From: Flavobacteriales bacterium UBA5422
GTDB lineage: Bacteria > Bacteroidota > Bacteroidia > Flavobacteriales_D > Crocinitomicaceae
Length of the DNA: 17,054 bases
Direction of reading: 5' to 3'
Assembly (NCBI GenBank): GCA_002409405.1
Contig: DHNG01000041.1
Coordinates: 38,300-55,353 of the forward strand
The notes beneath the pieces are model-generated. The model saw nothing but the letters and a program-made list of their open reading frames with translations, had not been told where the DNA came from and made no database searches. This document shows, piece by piece, positions 1 to 6,231 of the stretch; positions within the stretch are counted from its first letter, which is position 1; each line of letters begins with the position of its first letter. The position numbers were made by a program, and so were the translations under genes.

Positions 1-1314
1 CGTACGGAGAATGAATTGATCAAACTGTGTTGCCTCTTCTTCCAGCTCAATTACTTGTTGCGCTTCTTCCTGTTTTTCTTCAATTTCATCAATGTTGTAG
101 AAATTCGCCCAATCCTGTTGCGTTGATTTATCCTCACCAAAACCATGTTTATTCAACGCTTTATGTTCCGCTGAATGGGAATTTCGCCCTACATTCTTAG
201 TCTCCTGAGAGAACGGATTGTAATTCGGATTAACTTGTATTTGAGGTTGAACAACAGGTTGAGCATGCATGTGATATGGAAGGTCAAAGCTTTGTTCACG
301 CTCAAAATCCAGGGTTGGCGCAATGTTATATTTCCCCAATGCCTGGCGAATCGAGCTGATCAAGATCGAGTAAATATATTTGTCTTCTTCGAATTTGATT
401 TCTGTTTTTGTCGGATGTACATTCACATCAATTTTTGCAGGGTCAATTTCAAAATACAAGAAGTATCCCGGATACGTTTTCGGTTGAACCAAACCTTCAA
501 ACGCCCTGTTCACAGCGTTATTGAAATAACTATCCCGAAAGTAACGGTTATTCACAAACAGGAACTGCTCTCCTCGTGTTTTTTTTGCATATTCAGGTTT
601 TACAACATATCCTGAAACCCTTACAATCATCGTTTCTTCATGAATCGGGACTAGCCGTTCATTCTGACGATCTCCGATAATATCGACAATTCTTTTGCGG
701 AGAACAACACTTCTCAGGTTATACACTTCCGTTCCGTTATGCGTCAGGATCAAATGAATATTCGGATGCGCCAATGCGATGCGTTCAAATTCATCTTTGA
801 TGTGACGAAATTCAACGTCATTCGACTTCAGAAAATTACGTCGTGCCGGAACGTTGTAAAACAGATTCTTTACCTCAAAACTTGTTCCCTTGTTACAAAC
901 TACCTCTTCCTTTTCAATCACCTGACTTCCTTCTACCAGCACACGAGTACCTGTATCAGTTCCTTCTTGTCGCGTCTGTAATGTCACATGTGCAATTGCT
1001 GCAATACTCGCCAATGCCTCACCTCTAAATCCTTTTGTTTGGAGAGCAAAGAGATCATCTGCCGAGTGAATTTTACTGGTAGCGTGGCGCAAAAAGCAGA
1101 GCGCTGCATCTTCAGCATTCATACCTTTTCCATCATCCATGACCTGAATCAATGTCTTACCGGCATCTTTGATGTGAACGTGTATTTTTTCAGCACCGGC
1201 ATCAATGGCATTCTCAACCAGCTCCTTCACAACAGAAGCAGGCCGCTGGATTACCTCCCCTGCAGCAATTTGATTGGCAATATGATCCGGAAGTACCGAA
1301 ATGATGCTTTGCAT
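1..1314 (-). CDS. mutL: DNA mismatch repair protein MutL, N-terminal part (cut by window edge)
   Basis: MutL couples mismatch recognition by MutS to strand incision and excision. I translated the minus strand from an ATG at 1314. It stays open for 438 codons to the window edge, so the C-terminal domain is missing. The GHKL ATPase motifs are plain: ELVENAIDAGA at residues 31-41 (Mg/ATP-binding Glu and Asn), DDGKGM at 60-65 and TKGFRGEALASI at 93-104. The transducer-domain signature VHPTKTEIKF follows at roughly residue 315-325, and then a Glu/Gln-rich linker leads toward the dimerisation domain. The start is supported by the family N-terminus (PDHIANQIAAGEVI). The nitroreductase gene ends 17 nt upstream on the same strand, so the two are probably co-transcribed. 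The endonuclease motif of the C-terminal domain cannot be checked here. Confidence 0.97.
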   Translation of the reverse strand, partial: MQSIISVLPDHIANQIAAGEVIQRPASVVKELVENAIDAGAEKIHVHIKDAGKTLIQVMDDGKGMNAEDAALCFLRHATSKIHSADDLFALQTKGFRGEALASIAAIAHVTLQTRQEGTDTGTRVLVEGSQVIEKEEVVCNKGTSFEVKNLFYNVPARRNFLKSNDVEFRHIKDEFERIALAHPNIHLILTHNGTEVYNLRSVVLRKRIVDIIGDRQNERLVPIHEETMIVRVSGYVVKPEYAKKTRGEQFLFVNNRYFRDSYFNNAVNRAFEGLVQPKTYPGYFLYFEIDPAKIDVNVHPTKTEIKFEEDKYIYSILISSIRQALGKYNIAPTLDFEREQSFDLPYHMHAQPVVQPQIQVNPNYNPFSQETKNVGRNSHSAEHKALNKHGFGEDKSTQQDWANFYNIDEIEEKQEEAQQVIELEEEATQFDQFILRT

Positions 1315-1331
1315 ATCTATCTTCTTACTGA

Positions 1332-1922
1332 TTATTCTTCAGAAATCCATTTAGTAACGTACTCCAGTGGCTTTCGATGTGCTTTCGGCCATTCAATATC
1401 CGGATACCCGACATAGAATAAGCCCAGGCATTTATCTTGTTCTCCCAATCCCAGAAAACGGTTCGTTTCCTGGTTGTAAATGAGTTTCGGTGTTGACCAG
1501 AAACCACCCAATCCATATGCAGTACACGTCAGGTACATATTCTGAATCGCACACGCAACGGCTTCGATTTCTTCCAGTTCCATGATCTTACTCTCCGGTT
1601 GCCGTACCATAGAGACAGCTATCACAACAGAGGATCTTAATGGGCGAGAGACCAATTTTGCCAGCTTCATATCGTTTTGAGCTTCCTTCGGGGTCACCTC
1701 CAAATATGTTTTCCCCAAAAAATCGCTCAATTTCTGTAGTCCACTATCTGTAAAAACATGAAACCTCCATGGCTGGGTATTTCCATGATTAGGAGCCCAC
1801 AATGCGTTATTGATAATCAGTTCAATTTGTTCTTTATGCACTTTTCGTGAGCTATACTGCTCCGGAAAAATAGTTCGTCTGCTACGAATTAATTCTGTTA
1901 TTTCTGAAAGATTGTATTTCAT
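1332..1922 (-). CDS. Nitroreductase-family flavoprotein
   Basis: A 196-residue single-domain protein of the FMN-dependent nitroreductase superfamily, closest in pattern to the short YdjA-like group. These enzymes use NAD(P)H to reduce nitro compounds, quinones or other acceptors, and the natural substrate is not predictable from sequence. Visible marks are the N-terminal Arg-rich FMN phosphate site RSRRTIF (residues 13-19), the signature APNHGNTQPWRF (43-54), and the GLGGFWST segment near residue 140 that normally contacts flavin. No signal peptide or membrane segment is seen, so it should be a cytosolic homodimer. It lies 17 nt upstream of mutL in the same direction. The shared operon looks like neighbourhood rather than shared pathway. 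A TAnnTTTG box lies 38-45 nt upstream of the start. Confidence 0.9.
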   Translation of the reverse strand: MKYNLSEITELIRSRRTIFPEQYSSRKVHKEQIELIINNALWAPNHGNTQPWRFHVFTDSGLQKLSDFLGKTYLEVTPKEAQNDMKLAKLVSRPLRSSVVIAVSMVRQPESKIMELEEIEAVACAIQNMYLTCTAYGLGGFWSTPKLIYNQETNRFLGLGEQDKCLGLFYVGYPDIEWPKAHRKPLEYVTKWISEE

Positions 1923-1959
1923 GGTTATCGTATTCGCTCCTGATTATTCGACAGGCTTA

Positions 1960-1967
1960 CAAAAATA
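1960..1967 (-). promoter_or_regulatory. Bacteroidota-type -7 box for the nitroreductase-mutL unit
   Basis: On the minus strand this reads TATTTTTG, a full match to the TAnnTTTG -7 consensus used by the Bacteroidota primary sigma factor. It sits 37 nt before the nitroreductase ATG. No convincing TTTG -33 box is present at the usual spacing; only a TTTC about 16 nt further upstream is seen. The match is by eye in AT-rich DNA, so chance occurrence is possible. Confidence 0.45.
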
Positions 1968-2042
1968 ATAATTTTTAAGCAGAGAAATTTAGATTTTAAG
2001 TTGTTATTAACAGCATAAGCAAAGTCATTTACCTTAAATTAC

Positions 2043-2064
2043 TATATCGCTATATTCCGATATT
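2043..2064. repeat. 22-nt near-palindromic dispersed element, copy 1
   Basis: The core ATCGCTATATTCCGATATT matches the reverse complement of copy 2 (5587-5608) at 21 of 22 positions, and copy 3 (7834-7855) at 17 of 22. The element is itself nearly self-complementary (18 of 22), so its orientation carries little meaning. It is intergenic, upstream of the nrd operon. A partial echo (TTCGATATTC) follows at 2070-2079. Function is unknown. Confidence 0.7.
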
Positions 2065-2147
2065 CATAATTCGATATTCAGCCACTATTATTCCTTAACT
2101 AAAAATGTTCACTTTAACAATACCCAAAAAGCATTATTATTTCATTT

Positions 2148-2225
2148 TTTGTAAACTTTTTCATGTTAGAAAAAATATAAAAAATTAAAAATCAATTGAT
2201 TAATAATGAAAATTTGTAAACTTTT
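2148..2225. repeat. 13-nt direct repeat pair upstream of the nrd operon
   Basis: TTTGTAAACTTTT occurs at 2148-2160 and again at 2213-2225, with a start-to-start distance of 65 nt, close to six DNA turns. A perfect palindrome AATCAATTGATT (2190-2201) lies between them. Two identical copies at about six turns, 70-90 nt upstream of a candidate promoter, are compatible with a regulator binding cooperatively. The DNA here is so AT-rich that chance similarity is a real alternative. Confidence 0.5.
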
Positions 2226-2235
2226 AAAAAATTAA

Positions 2236-2267
2236 TTTTCATATAGTTGTTTTATAATTTACATTTG
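2236..2267 (+). promoter_or_regulatory. Candidate promoter of the nrd operon
   Basis: TACATTTG at 2260-2267 is a full match to the Bacteroidota -7 box TAnnTTTG. TTTTC at 2236-2240 stands 19 nt upstream, at the normal distance for the -33 box (consensus TTTG, so one position off). Transcription would start near 2272, giving a leader of about 35-40 nt before the first ATG at 2310. Confidence 0.55.
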
Positions 2268-2309
2268 TCAACCAATACAAAGCAACCAAACTTTTCAATC
2301 AGTTAAGAA

Positions 2310-2831
2310 ATGGAAACCATAGAAAAAGACAAAATCGAACAAATTGAGGGCGATAAAAGCCTATCTCAAGTACCGTTTCCAACCAATCGTCCGGTTGAAT
2401 TGGAAGCAGATGTTGTTCGTTTTCAGAATAACAAGGAAAAATGGATTGCGTTCATTGGATTGATTGATGGTCGTCCGTATGAAATATTTACCGGATTACT
2501 GGACGATGAAGATGGCATTGCAATTCCAAGGTGGGTTGACAACGGACGAATCATCAAAGGAAAGGAACAAGACGGAACTTCCCGTTACGATTTTCAGTAT
2601 AAAAACACAAGGGGCTACAAAACAACCATCGAAGGTTTATCCTACAAATTCAATCCCGAATACTGGAATTACGCCAAATTACTTTCAGGAACATTGCGAT
2701 ATGGTATGCCTATTGAAAAAGTAGTTGAATTGATTAACAGCCTTCAGTTGGAAGGAAACATCAATCCCTGGAAAAATGGTGTTGCAAGAGCCTTAAAGCG
2801 CTACATACCAGGCTGTACAGACGAAGAATAA
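2310..2831 (+). CDS. Stand-alone NrdJ C-terminal (TSCPD-like) domain protein
   Basis: A 173-residue soluble protein. From about residue 27 (RPVELEADVVRFQ) to residue 168 it reads like the C-terminal region of Bacteroidota adenosylcobalamin-dependent (class II) ribonucleotide reductases: KWIAFIGLIDGRPYEIFTG (45-63), RYDFQYKNTRGYKTTIEGLS (91-110), FNPEYWNYAKLLSG (113-126) and NPWKNGVARALKRYIPG. This recognition is from memory of the family. The GRPYEIFTG segment corresponds to the TSCPD motif region. In full-length NrdJ a cysteine-rich tail (CPxCG, then CxxC) follows. Here the protein stops at GCTDEE with one cysteine, so no redox tail exists. There is no catalytic barrel. It is first in an operon, 31 nt before nrdB. 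Its role is unknown: accessory or regulatory subunit, or domesticated remnant of a lost NrdJ. The reading frame is intact, which argues against decay. Confidence 0.85.
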   Translation: METIEKDKIEQIEGDKSLSQVPFPTNRPVELEADVVRFQNNKEKWIAFIGLIDGRPYEIFTGLLDDEDGIAIPRWVDNGRIIKGKEQDGTSRYDFQYKNTRGYKTTIEGLSYKFNPEYWNYAKLLSGTLRYGMPIEKVVELINSLQLEGNINPWKNGVARALKRYIPGCTDEE

Positions 2832-2862
2832 ACTAAATAGTAACAATTTAAGAGATACAATC

Positions 2863-3837
2863 ATGAGCATTTTTGACAAACGAGTAAATTACAAACCATT
2901 CGAATATCCGGAGGTTTTGAAATTTACAGAAGCAATTAACAAATCATTCTGGGTGCACAGTGAAGTAGATTTCACCGCTGACACACAAGACTTTCATTCA
3001 AATCTGACAATGGCTGAACGTACTGCAATCAAACATAGCTTATTGGCCATTGCACAAATAGAAGTAGCCGTAAAAACATTTTGGGGAAACATCTTCCTTC
3101 ATTTTCCAAAACCTGAATTCAATGGACTGGGAAGTACATTCGCAGAATGTGAGTTCCGCCACTCAGAAGCATATTCCCGCCTGTTAGAGGTACTTGGATA
3201 TAACAATGAATTCCAAAAACTGATGGATATACCTGTCATCCGTGAACGCGTTGAATACCTTTCGGGAGTACTACAGGACACACGATCCGATGACAGAAAA
3301 AAATATGTTGTATCGCTAATTCTGTTTACGATCCTTATTGAAAATGTATCCTTGTTTAGCCAATTTGCGATTATTCTATCCTTTACACGATTCAAAGGGT
3401 ATATGAAGAATGTTAGCAACATCATTGCATGGACATCAGTAGATGAACAAATACACGCAAATGCGGGAATTTACATTGTGAACACAATTAAAGAGGAGTT
3501 TCCTGACTTCTTTGATGCTGAAACAATGGCGCAAATCAGAACAAGTGTAGAAGATTCTATCGAAGTTGAACGAAAAATTCTGGACTGGATTTTTATCGAA
3601 GGAGAATTGGACATCATCAACAAAAAAGACTTGTTGAATTTCATGAAATTCAGAGTCGATGAAAGCATGAAGCAAATTGGATTCGATACTATTTTCAATG
3701 TTACGAACTCCGAATACCAACCCATGAGCTGGTTTGAGGAAGAAGTATTCGCTAACAGCCTGGACGATTTCTTTGCTAAACGACCCGTAGACTATACAAA
3801 ACATGACAAAAGCATTACTGCTGAAGATTTATTTTAA
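2863..3837 (+). CDS. nrdB: Class I ribonucleotide reductase small (radical) subunit NrdB
   Basis: The 324-residue beta subunit carries the dimetal site and radical that start ribonucleotide reduction in NrdA. Expected ligands are all visible: E67 (the first ligand, Asp in E. coli), E97 and H100 in ECEFRHSEAY, E160 in FTILIENVS, and E195 with H198 in VDEQIHAN. Y104, four residues after H100, matches the radical tyrosine position, so this is not a tyrosine-less (Ic) type by sequence. W30 and D194 fit the radical-transfer pathway, and Y311 in the C-terminal tail could be the interface tyrosine. The protein begins directly with the ferritin-like domain, so there is no N-terminal ATP-cone such as some Bacteroidota NrdBs carry. 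It lies 31 nt after the TSCPD-like gene and 24 nt before nrdA. Confidence 0.96.
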   Translation: MSIFDKRVNYKPFEYPEVLKFTEAINKSFWVHSEVDFTADTQDFHSNLTMAERTAIKHSLLAIAQIEVAVKTFWGNIFLHFPKPEFNGLGSTFAECEFRHSEAYSRLLEVLGYNNEFQKLMDIPVIRERVEYLSGVLQDTRSDDRKKYVVSLILFTILIENVSLFSQFAIILSFTRFKGYMKNVSNIIAWTSVDEQIHANAGIYIVNTIKEEFPDFFDAETMAQIRTSVEDSIEVERKILDWIFIEGELDIINKKDLLNFMKFRVDESMKQIGFDTIFNVTNSEYQPMSWFEEEVFANSLDDFFAKRPVDYTKHDKSITAEDLF

Positions 3838-3861
3838 AAAACAGGCAAAACATATTTTACA

Positions 3862-5508
3862 ATGGAAAGATTATGGTGGAAAAACTCCGAGAGTGAGCAA
3901 ATACTAAACAGAGGATACCTGTTAAAAGGAGAAACGGTGGAAGGTGCAATTGATCGCATTTGTGAAGCGGCAGCAAAGAGATTATACAAACCGGAGCTAA
4001 AAGAAGCGTTTGTAGAAATGATTGAGCGTGGGTGGATGAGTTTAAGCTCCCCGATTTGGGCAAACATGGGAACAGAACGGGGATTGCCTATCTCTTGTTT
4101 CAACGTCCACGTACCCGATAGCATTGAAGCCATTACTCACAAATTAGGAGAGGTGATCATGCAAACCAAAACAGGAGGAGGAACATCCGGGTATTTCGGA
4201 GGGTTGCGATCAAGAGGAAGTGCTGTAACTGATAATGGTAAGAGCAGTGGGGCCGTTAGTTTTATGAAGCTATTTGATGCTGCAATGGATACAATTTCGC
4301 AAGGAGGTGTAAGAAGAGGAGCATTTGCTGCATACCTGGATATCGATCACCCGGATTGTGAAGAATTCATCCAAATTAAAAACATCGGAAATCCCATTCA
4401 AAATTTGTTCTTCGGCGTCTGCGTTCCCGATTACTGGATGCAGGAGATGATTGACGGGGATATGGAAAAACGTGAATTGTGGGCCAAGATACTCGAAAGC
4501 CGTCAGCAAAAAGGATTACCTTATATCTTTTTCACTGATAATGTAAACAGAAACAAACCACAGGTATATAAGGACCACAACCTGATGATCAATGCCAGCA
4601 ACTTATGCTCTGAGATCATGTTACCTTCAACAGATGATGAATCATTTATTTGTTGTTTATCCTCTATGAATCTTGAATTGTATGACGAGTGGAAAGATAC
4701 CGAAGCAGTAAAACTGGCAACTTTCTTTCTTGATGCAGTATTGCAAGAGTTCATTGCTAAAACAGAAGACAATTACTACCTGTCCGCTGCCAATAAATTT
4801 GCTAAACGTCACAGAGCATTAGGATTAGGAGTACTTGGTTGGCATTCATTACTGCAAAAACGAATGATTTCTTTTGAAGGGTTAGAAGCAAAACAACTCA
4901 CTCATGAGATCTTTAATCACCTGTACGAAAAAACAGAAAAGGCAACTCAAGAACTTGCTCGCATCTATGGCGAACCAGACCTGCTGAAGGGATACGGAAG
5001 ACGTAACACAACAACAATGGCAATTGCTCCGACAACTTCTTCCTCCGCAATTCTTGGACAAACATCTCCGGGTATCGAACCATTTAGTAGTAATTACTAT
5101 AAAGCAGGACTTGCCAAAGGGAATTTTATGCGAAAAAATAAATACCTGAAAACATTACTGGAAGAAAAAGGAATTGATAACGAAGACATCTGGAGAAGTA
5201 TTATGCTTAATGGAGGAAGTGTTCAACATCTGAAGGAATTAAACGAACATGAAAAAGGGGTTTTCAAAACATTTAAGGAAATCAGCCAATTGGAAATTAT
5301 TCAACAAGCATCTATTCGTCAAAAATTTGTAGACCAGTCGCAGAGTCTAAACCTTAATATCCCTGCCGAACTACCAATCAAAGAAGTAAACAAATTATTG
5401 ATTGAAGCCTGGAAGCTAGGTGTTAAGACACTTTATTACCAGCGTAGTCAAAGTGTTTCAAAAGAACTGGTAACAGAGTTGGTTAGCTGTAGTAGCTGTG
5501 AAGCATGA
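3862..5508 (+). CDS. nrdA: Class I ribonucleotide reductase large (catalytic) subunit NrdA, short form
   Basis: The catalytic alpha subunit reduces ribonucleotides to deoxyribonucleotides. At 548 residues it is some 200 shorter than E. coli NrdA: the N-terminal ATP-cone is absent and the protein starts almost at the ten-stranded barrel. Visible active-site marks are C79 in GLPISCFNV (redox pair), N247, C249 and E251 in NLCSEIMLP (C249 is the thiyl cysteine), C264 in the ICCLSSMNL segment (redox partner), and APTTSSSAILGQTSPG. Tyrosines Y525-Y526 in TLYYQRSQS match the radical-transfer pair. The C-terminal tail ends CSSCEA, so C543 and C546 can pass electrons from thioredoxin or glutaredoxin. 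An extra cysteine, C265, is next to C264. Without an ATP-cone the subunit should keep substrate-specificity control but lack the overall dATP off-switch. Confidence 0.96.
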   Translation: MERLWWKNSESEQILNRGYLLKGETVEGAIDRICEAAAKRLYKPELKEAFVEMIERGWMSLSSPIWANMGTERGLPISCFNVHVPDSIEAITHKLGEVIMQTKTGGGTSGYFGGLRSRGSAVTDNGKSSGAVSFMKLFDAAMDTISQGGVRRGAFAAYLDIDHPDCEEFIQIKNIGNPIQNLFFGVCVPDYWMQEMIDGDMEKRELWAKILESRQQKGLPYIFFTDNVNRNKPQVYKDHNLMINASNLCSEIMLPSTDDESFICCLSSMNLELYDEWKDTEAVKLATFFLDAVLQEFIAKTEDNYYLSAANKFAKRHRALGLGVLGWHSLLQKRMISFEGLEAKQLTHEIFNHLYEKTEKATQELARIYGEPDLLKGYGRRNTTTMAIAPTTSSSAILGQTSPGIEPFSSNYYKAGLAKGNFMRKNKYLKTLLEEKGIDNEDIWRSIMLNGGSVQHLKELNEHEKGVFKTFKEISQLEIIQQASIRQKFVDQSQSLNLNIPAELPIKEVNKLLIEAWKLGVKTLYYQRSQSVSKELVTELVSCSSCEA

Positions 5509-5530
5509 TCTGTTATAATACTTGAGTCTA

Positions 5531-5562
5531 AAAACCGTATCAAAATTTGATGCGGTTTTTTT
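5531..5562 (+). terminator. Rho-independent terminator after nrdA
   Basis: AAAACCGTATCAA and TTGATGCGGTTTT form a long stem (one T-G wobble) around a 3-nt loop (5544-5546), followed by a T run to 5562. It stands 22 nt after the nrdA stop and closes the operon, separating it from the ArsR-type gene. Confidence 0.85.
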
Positions 5563-5586
5563 ATTTATGCAATTTGAACATACTTA

Positions 5587-5608
5587 AATATCGGAATATT
5601 GCGATATA
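5587..5608. repeat. 22-nt near-palindromic dispersed element, copy 2
   Basis: The reverse complement core ATCGCAATATTCCGATATT differs from copy 1 at one position in 22. It lies just beyond the nrd terminator, so copies 1 and 2 bracket the nrd operon in opposite orientation, although each copy is close to self-complementary. Function is unknown. Confidence 0.7.
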
Positions 5609-5709
5609 ATCATTTTTCAAAAATAAAAATAAAGCCTTGTATAAAAGTATATTATTCACTATATTCATATAACTATCTTTATTAATCACCTTTTAAAAAC
5701 CAACTAAAT

Positions 5710-6126
5710 ATGGGAGCCACTAAATACGAATTTTATTCCGATGAGTTGATCAACACAGCAGGTTTACTCAAAGCAATTGCCCATCCGGCACGGCTAAAAG
5801 CATTGTTAATCATTGCCAATGAAACAGACAAGGACGTAACCATTAAAGACATTGCAAAAGAGATTAAATTATCTCAATCAACGCTTTCAGTTCACCTCAA
5901 ACAACTCCATTCCTCCGGACTCATAAAAACAGCCGTTACAACGAATGAAAGCAAATGCTGTAAAGTATTCAGAGTAAACAAACTTGCATTTACTCATTTA
6001 ATCAACCTATTGGAGCACCTTCTCAAAAAAGTCGATCTGAAGAAGGATGATCGATACGAATCATTCAGTCACTTCTACAGCAAACTAACATCTATTCATA
6101 ACTGGAATCAGTGTTTTGAATCTTAA
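5710..6126 (+). CDS. ArsR-family winged-helix transcription regulator
   Basis: A 138-residue DNA-binding protein of the ArsR/SmtB type. It shows the family N-terminal pattern GLLKAIAHPARLKALLII (residues 18-35) and a winged HTH, with recognition helix LSQSTLSVHLKQLHSSGLI at 54-72, then the beta wing. Members usually repress nearby genes and let go on binding metal or another signal. The classical ArsR metal site (CxCxxC in the recognition helix) is absent. A vicinal pair C83-C84 sits in the wing, and whether it senses anything is unknown. The C-terminal helix (about 95-112) would serve dimerisation. It is cut off from nrdA by a terminator and lies 105 nt before prfC, so its target is not evident. 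A TATCTTTA sequence at 5674-5681, one base off the -7 consensus, could be its promoter. Confidence 0.88.
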   Translation: MGATKYEFYSDELINTAGLLKAIAHPARLKALLIIANETDKDVTIKDIAKEIKLSQSTLSVHLKQLHSSGLIKTAVTTNESKCCKVFRVNKLAFTHLINLLEHLLKKVDLKKDDRYESFSHFYSKLTSIHNWNQCFES

Positions 6127-6185
6127 ACCCATCATGTTATTTGCCTAAAAGTTCTGCTCAATTCAGTTTTTGAGGAAGAATCAGT

Positions 6186-6193
6186 TATCTTTG
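6186..6193 (+). promoter_or_regulatory. Bacteroidota-type -7 box for prfC
   Basis: TATCTTTG fully matches TAnnTTTG and lies 38 nt before the prfC ATG. A TTTTTG is present at 6167-6172, but the spacer is only 13 nt, shorter than the usual 19 or so, so the -33 element is uncertain. Confidence 0.5.
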
Positions 6194-6231
6194 CGCTCTG
6201 ATTTTCCAGAATCCAATAACAAGAAGGTAGC

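Larger units (their letters stand above)
1923..2309. other. AT-rich divergent intergenic region before the nrd operon
   Basis: A 387-nt stretch with no convincing gene, lying between the leftward nitroreductase and the rightward nrd operon. It holds a candidate promoter for each side, one copy of a dispersed near-palindromic element (2043-2064), a 13-nt direct repeat (TTTGTAAACTTTT at 2148-2160 and 2213-2225), and a perfect 12-nt palindrome AATCAATTGATT (2190-2201) between the repeat copies. Base composition from about 2100 to 2260 is extremely AT-rich. I looked for the NrdR operator pattern (ACACnATATATnGTGT-like pairs) and did not find it. Confidence 0.8.

Noticed and set aside
175..615. 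Open frame on the plus strand inside the mutL region
   Set aside because: It lies antisense to the clear MutL coding frame, has no recognisable motif, and is an artefact of the other strand. The true gene there is mutL.
2043..2064. Copy 1 of the 22-nt element as an NrdR box
   Set aside because: It does not match the known NrdR pattern of paired sequences with flanking ACAC/GTGT, and the same element also occurs after prfC, where no nrd gene lies.
2310..2831. The small TSCPD-like gene as a pseudogene fragment of NrdJ
   Set aside because: The frame is intact and it has a good promoter and operon position. A remnant origin is possible, but not decay on the evidence seen.
3099..3804. Two open frames on the minus strand opposite nrdB (3099-3425 and 3436-3804)
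   Set aside because: They are antisense shadows of a highly conserved gene and show no domain, promoter or start signal of their own.
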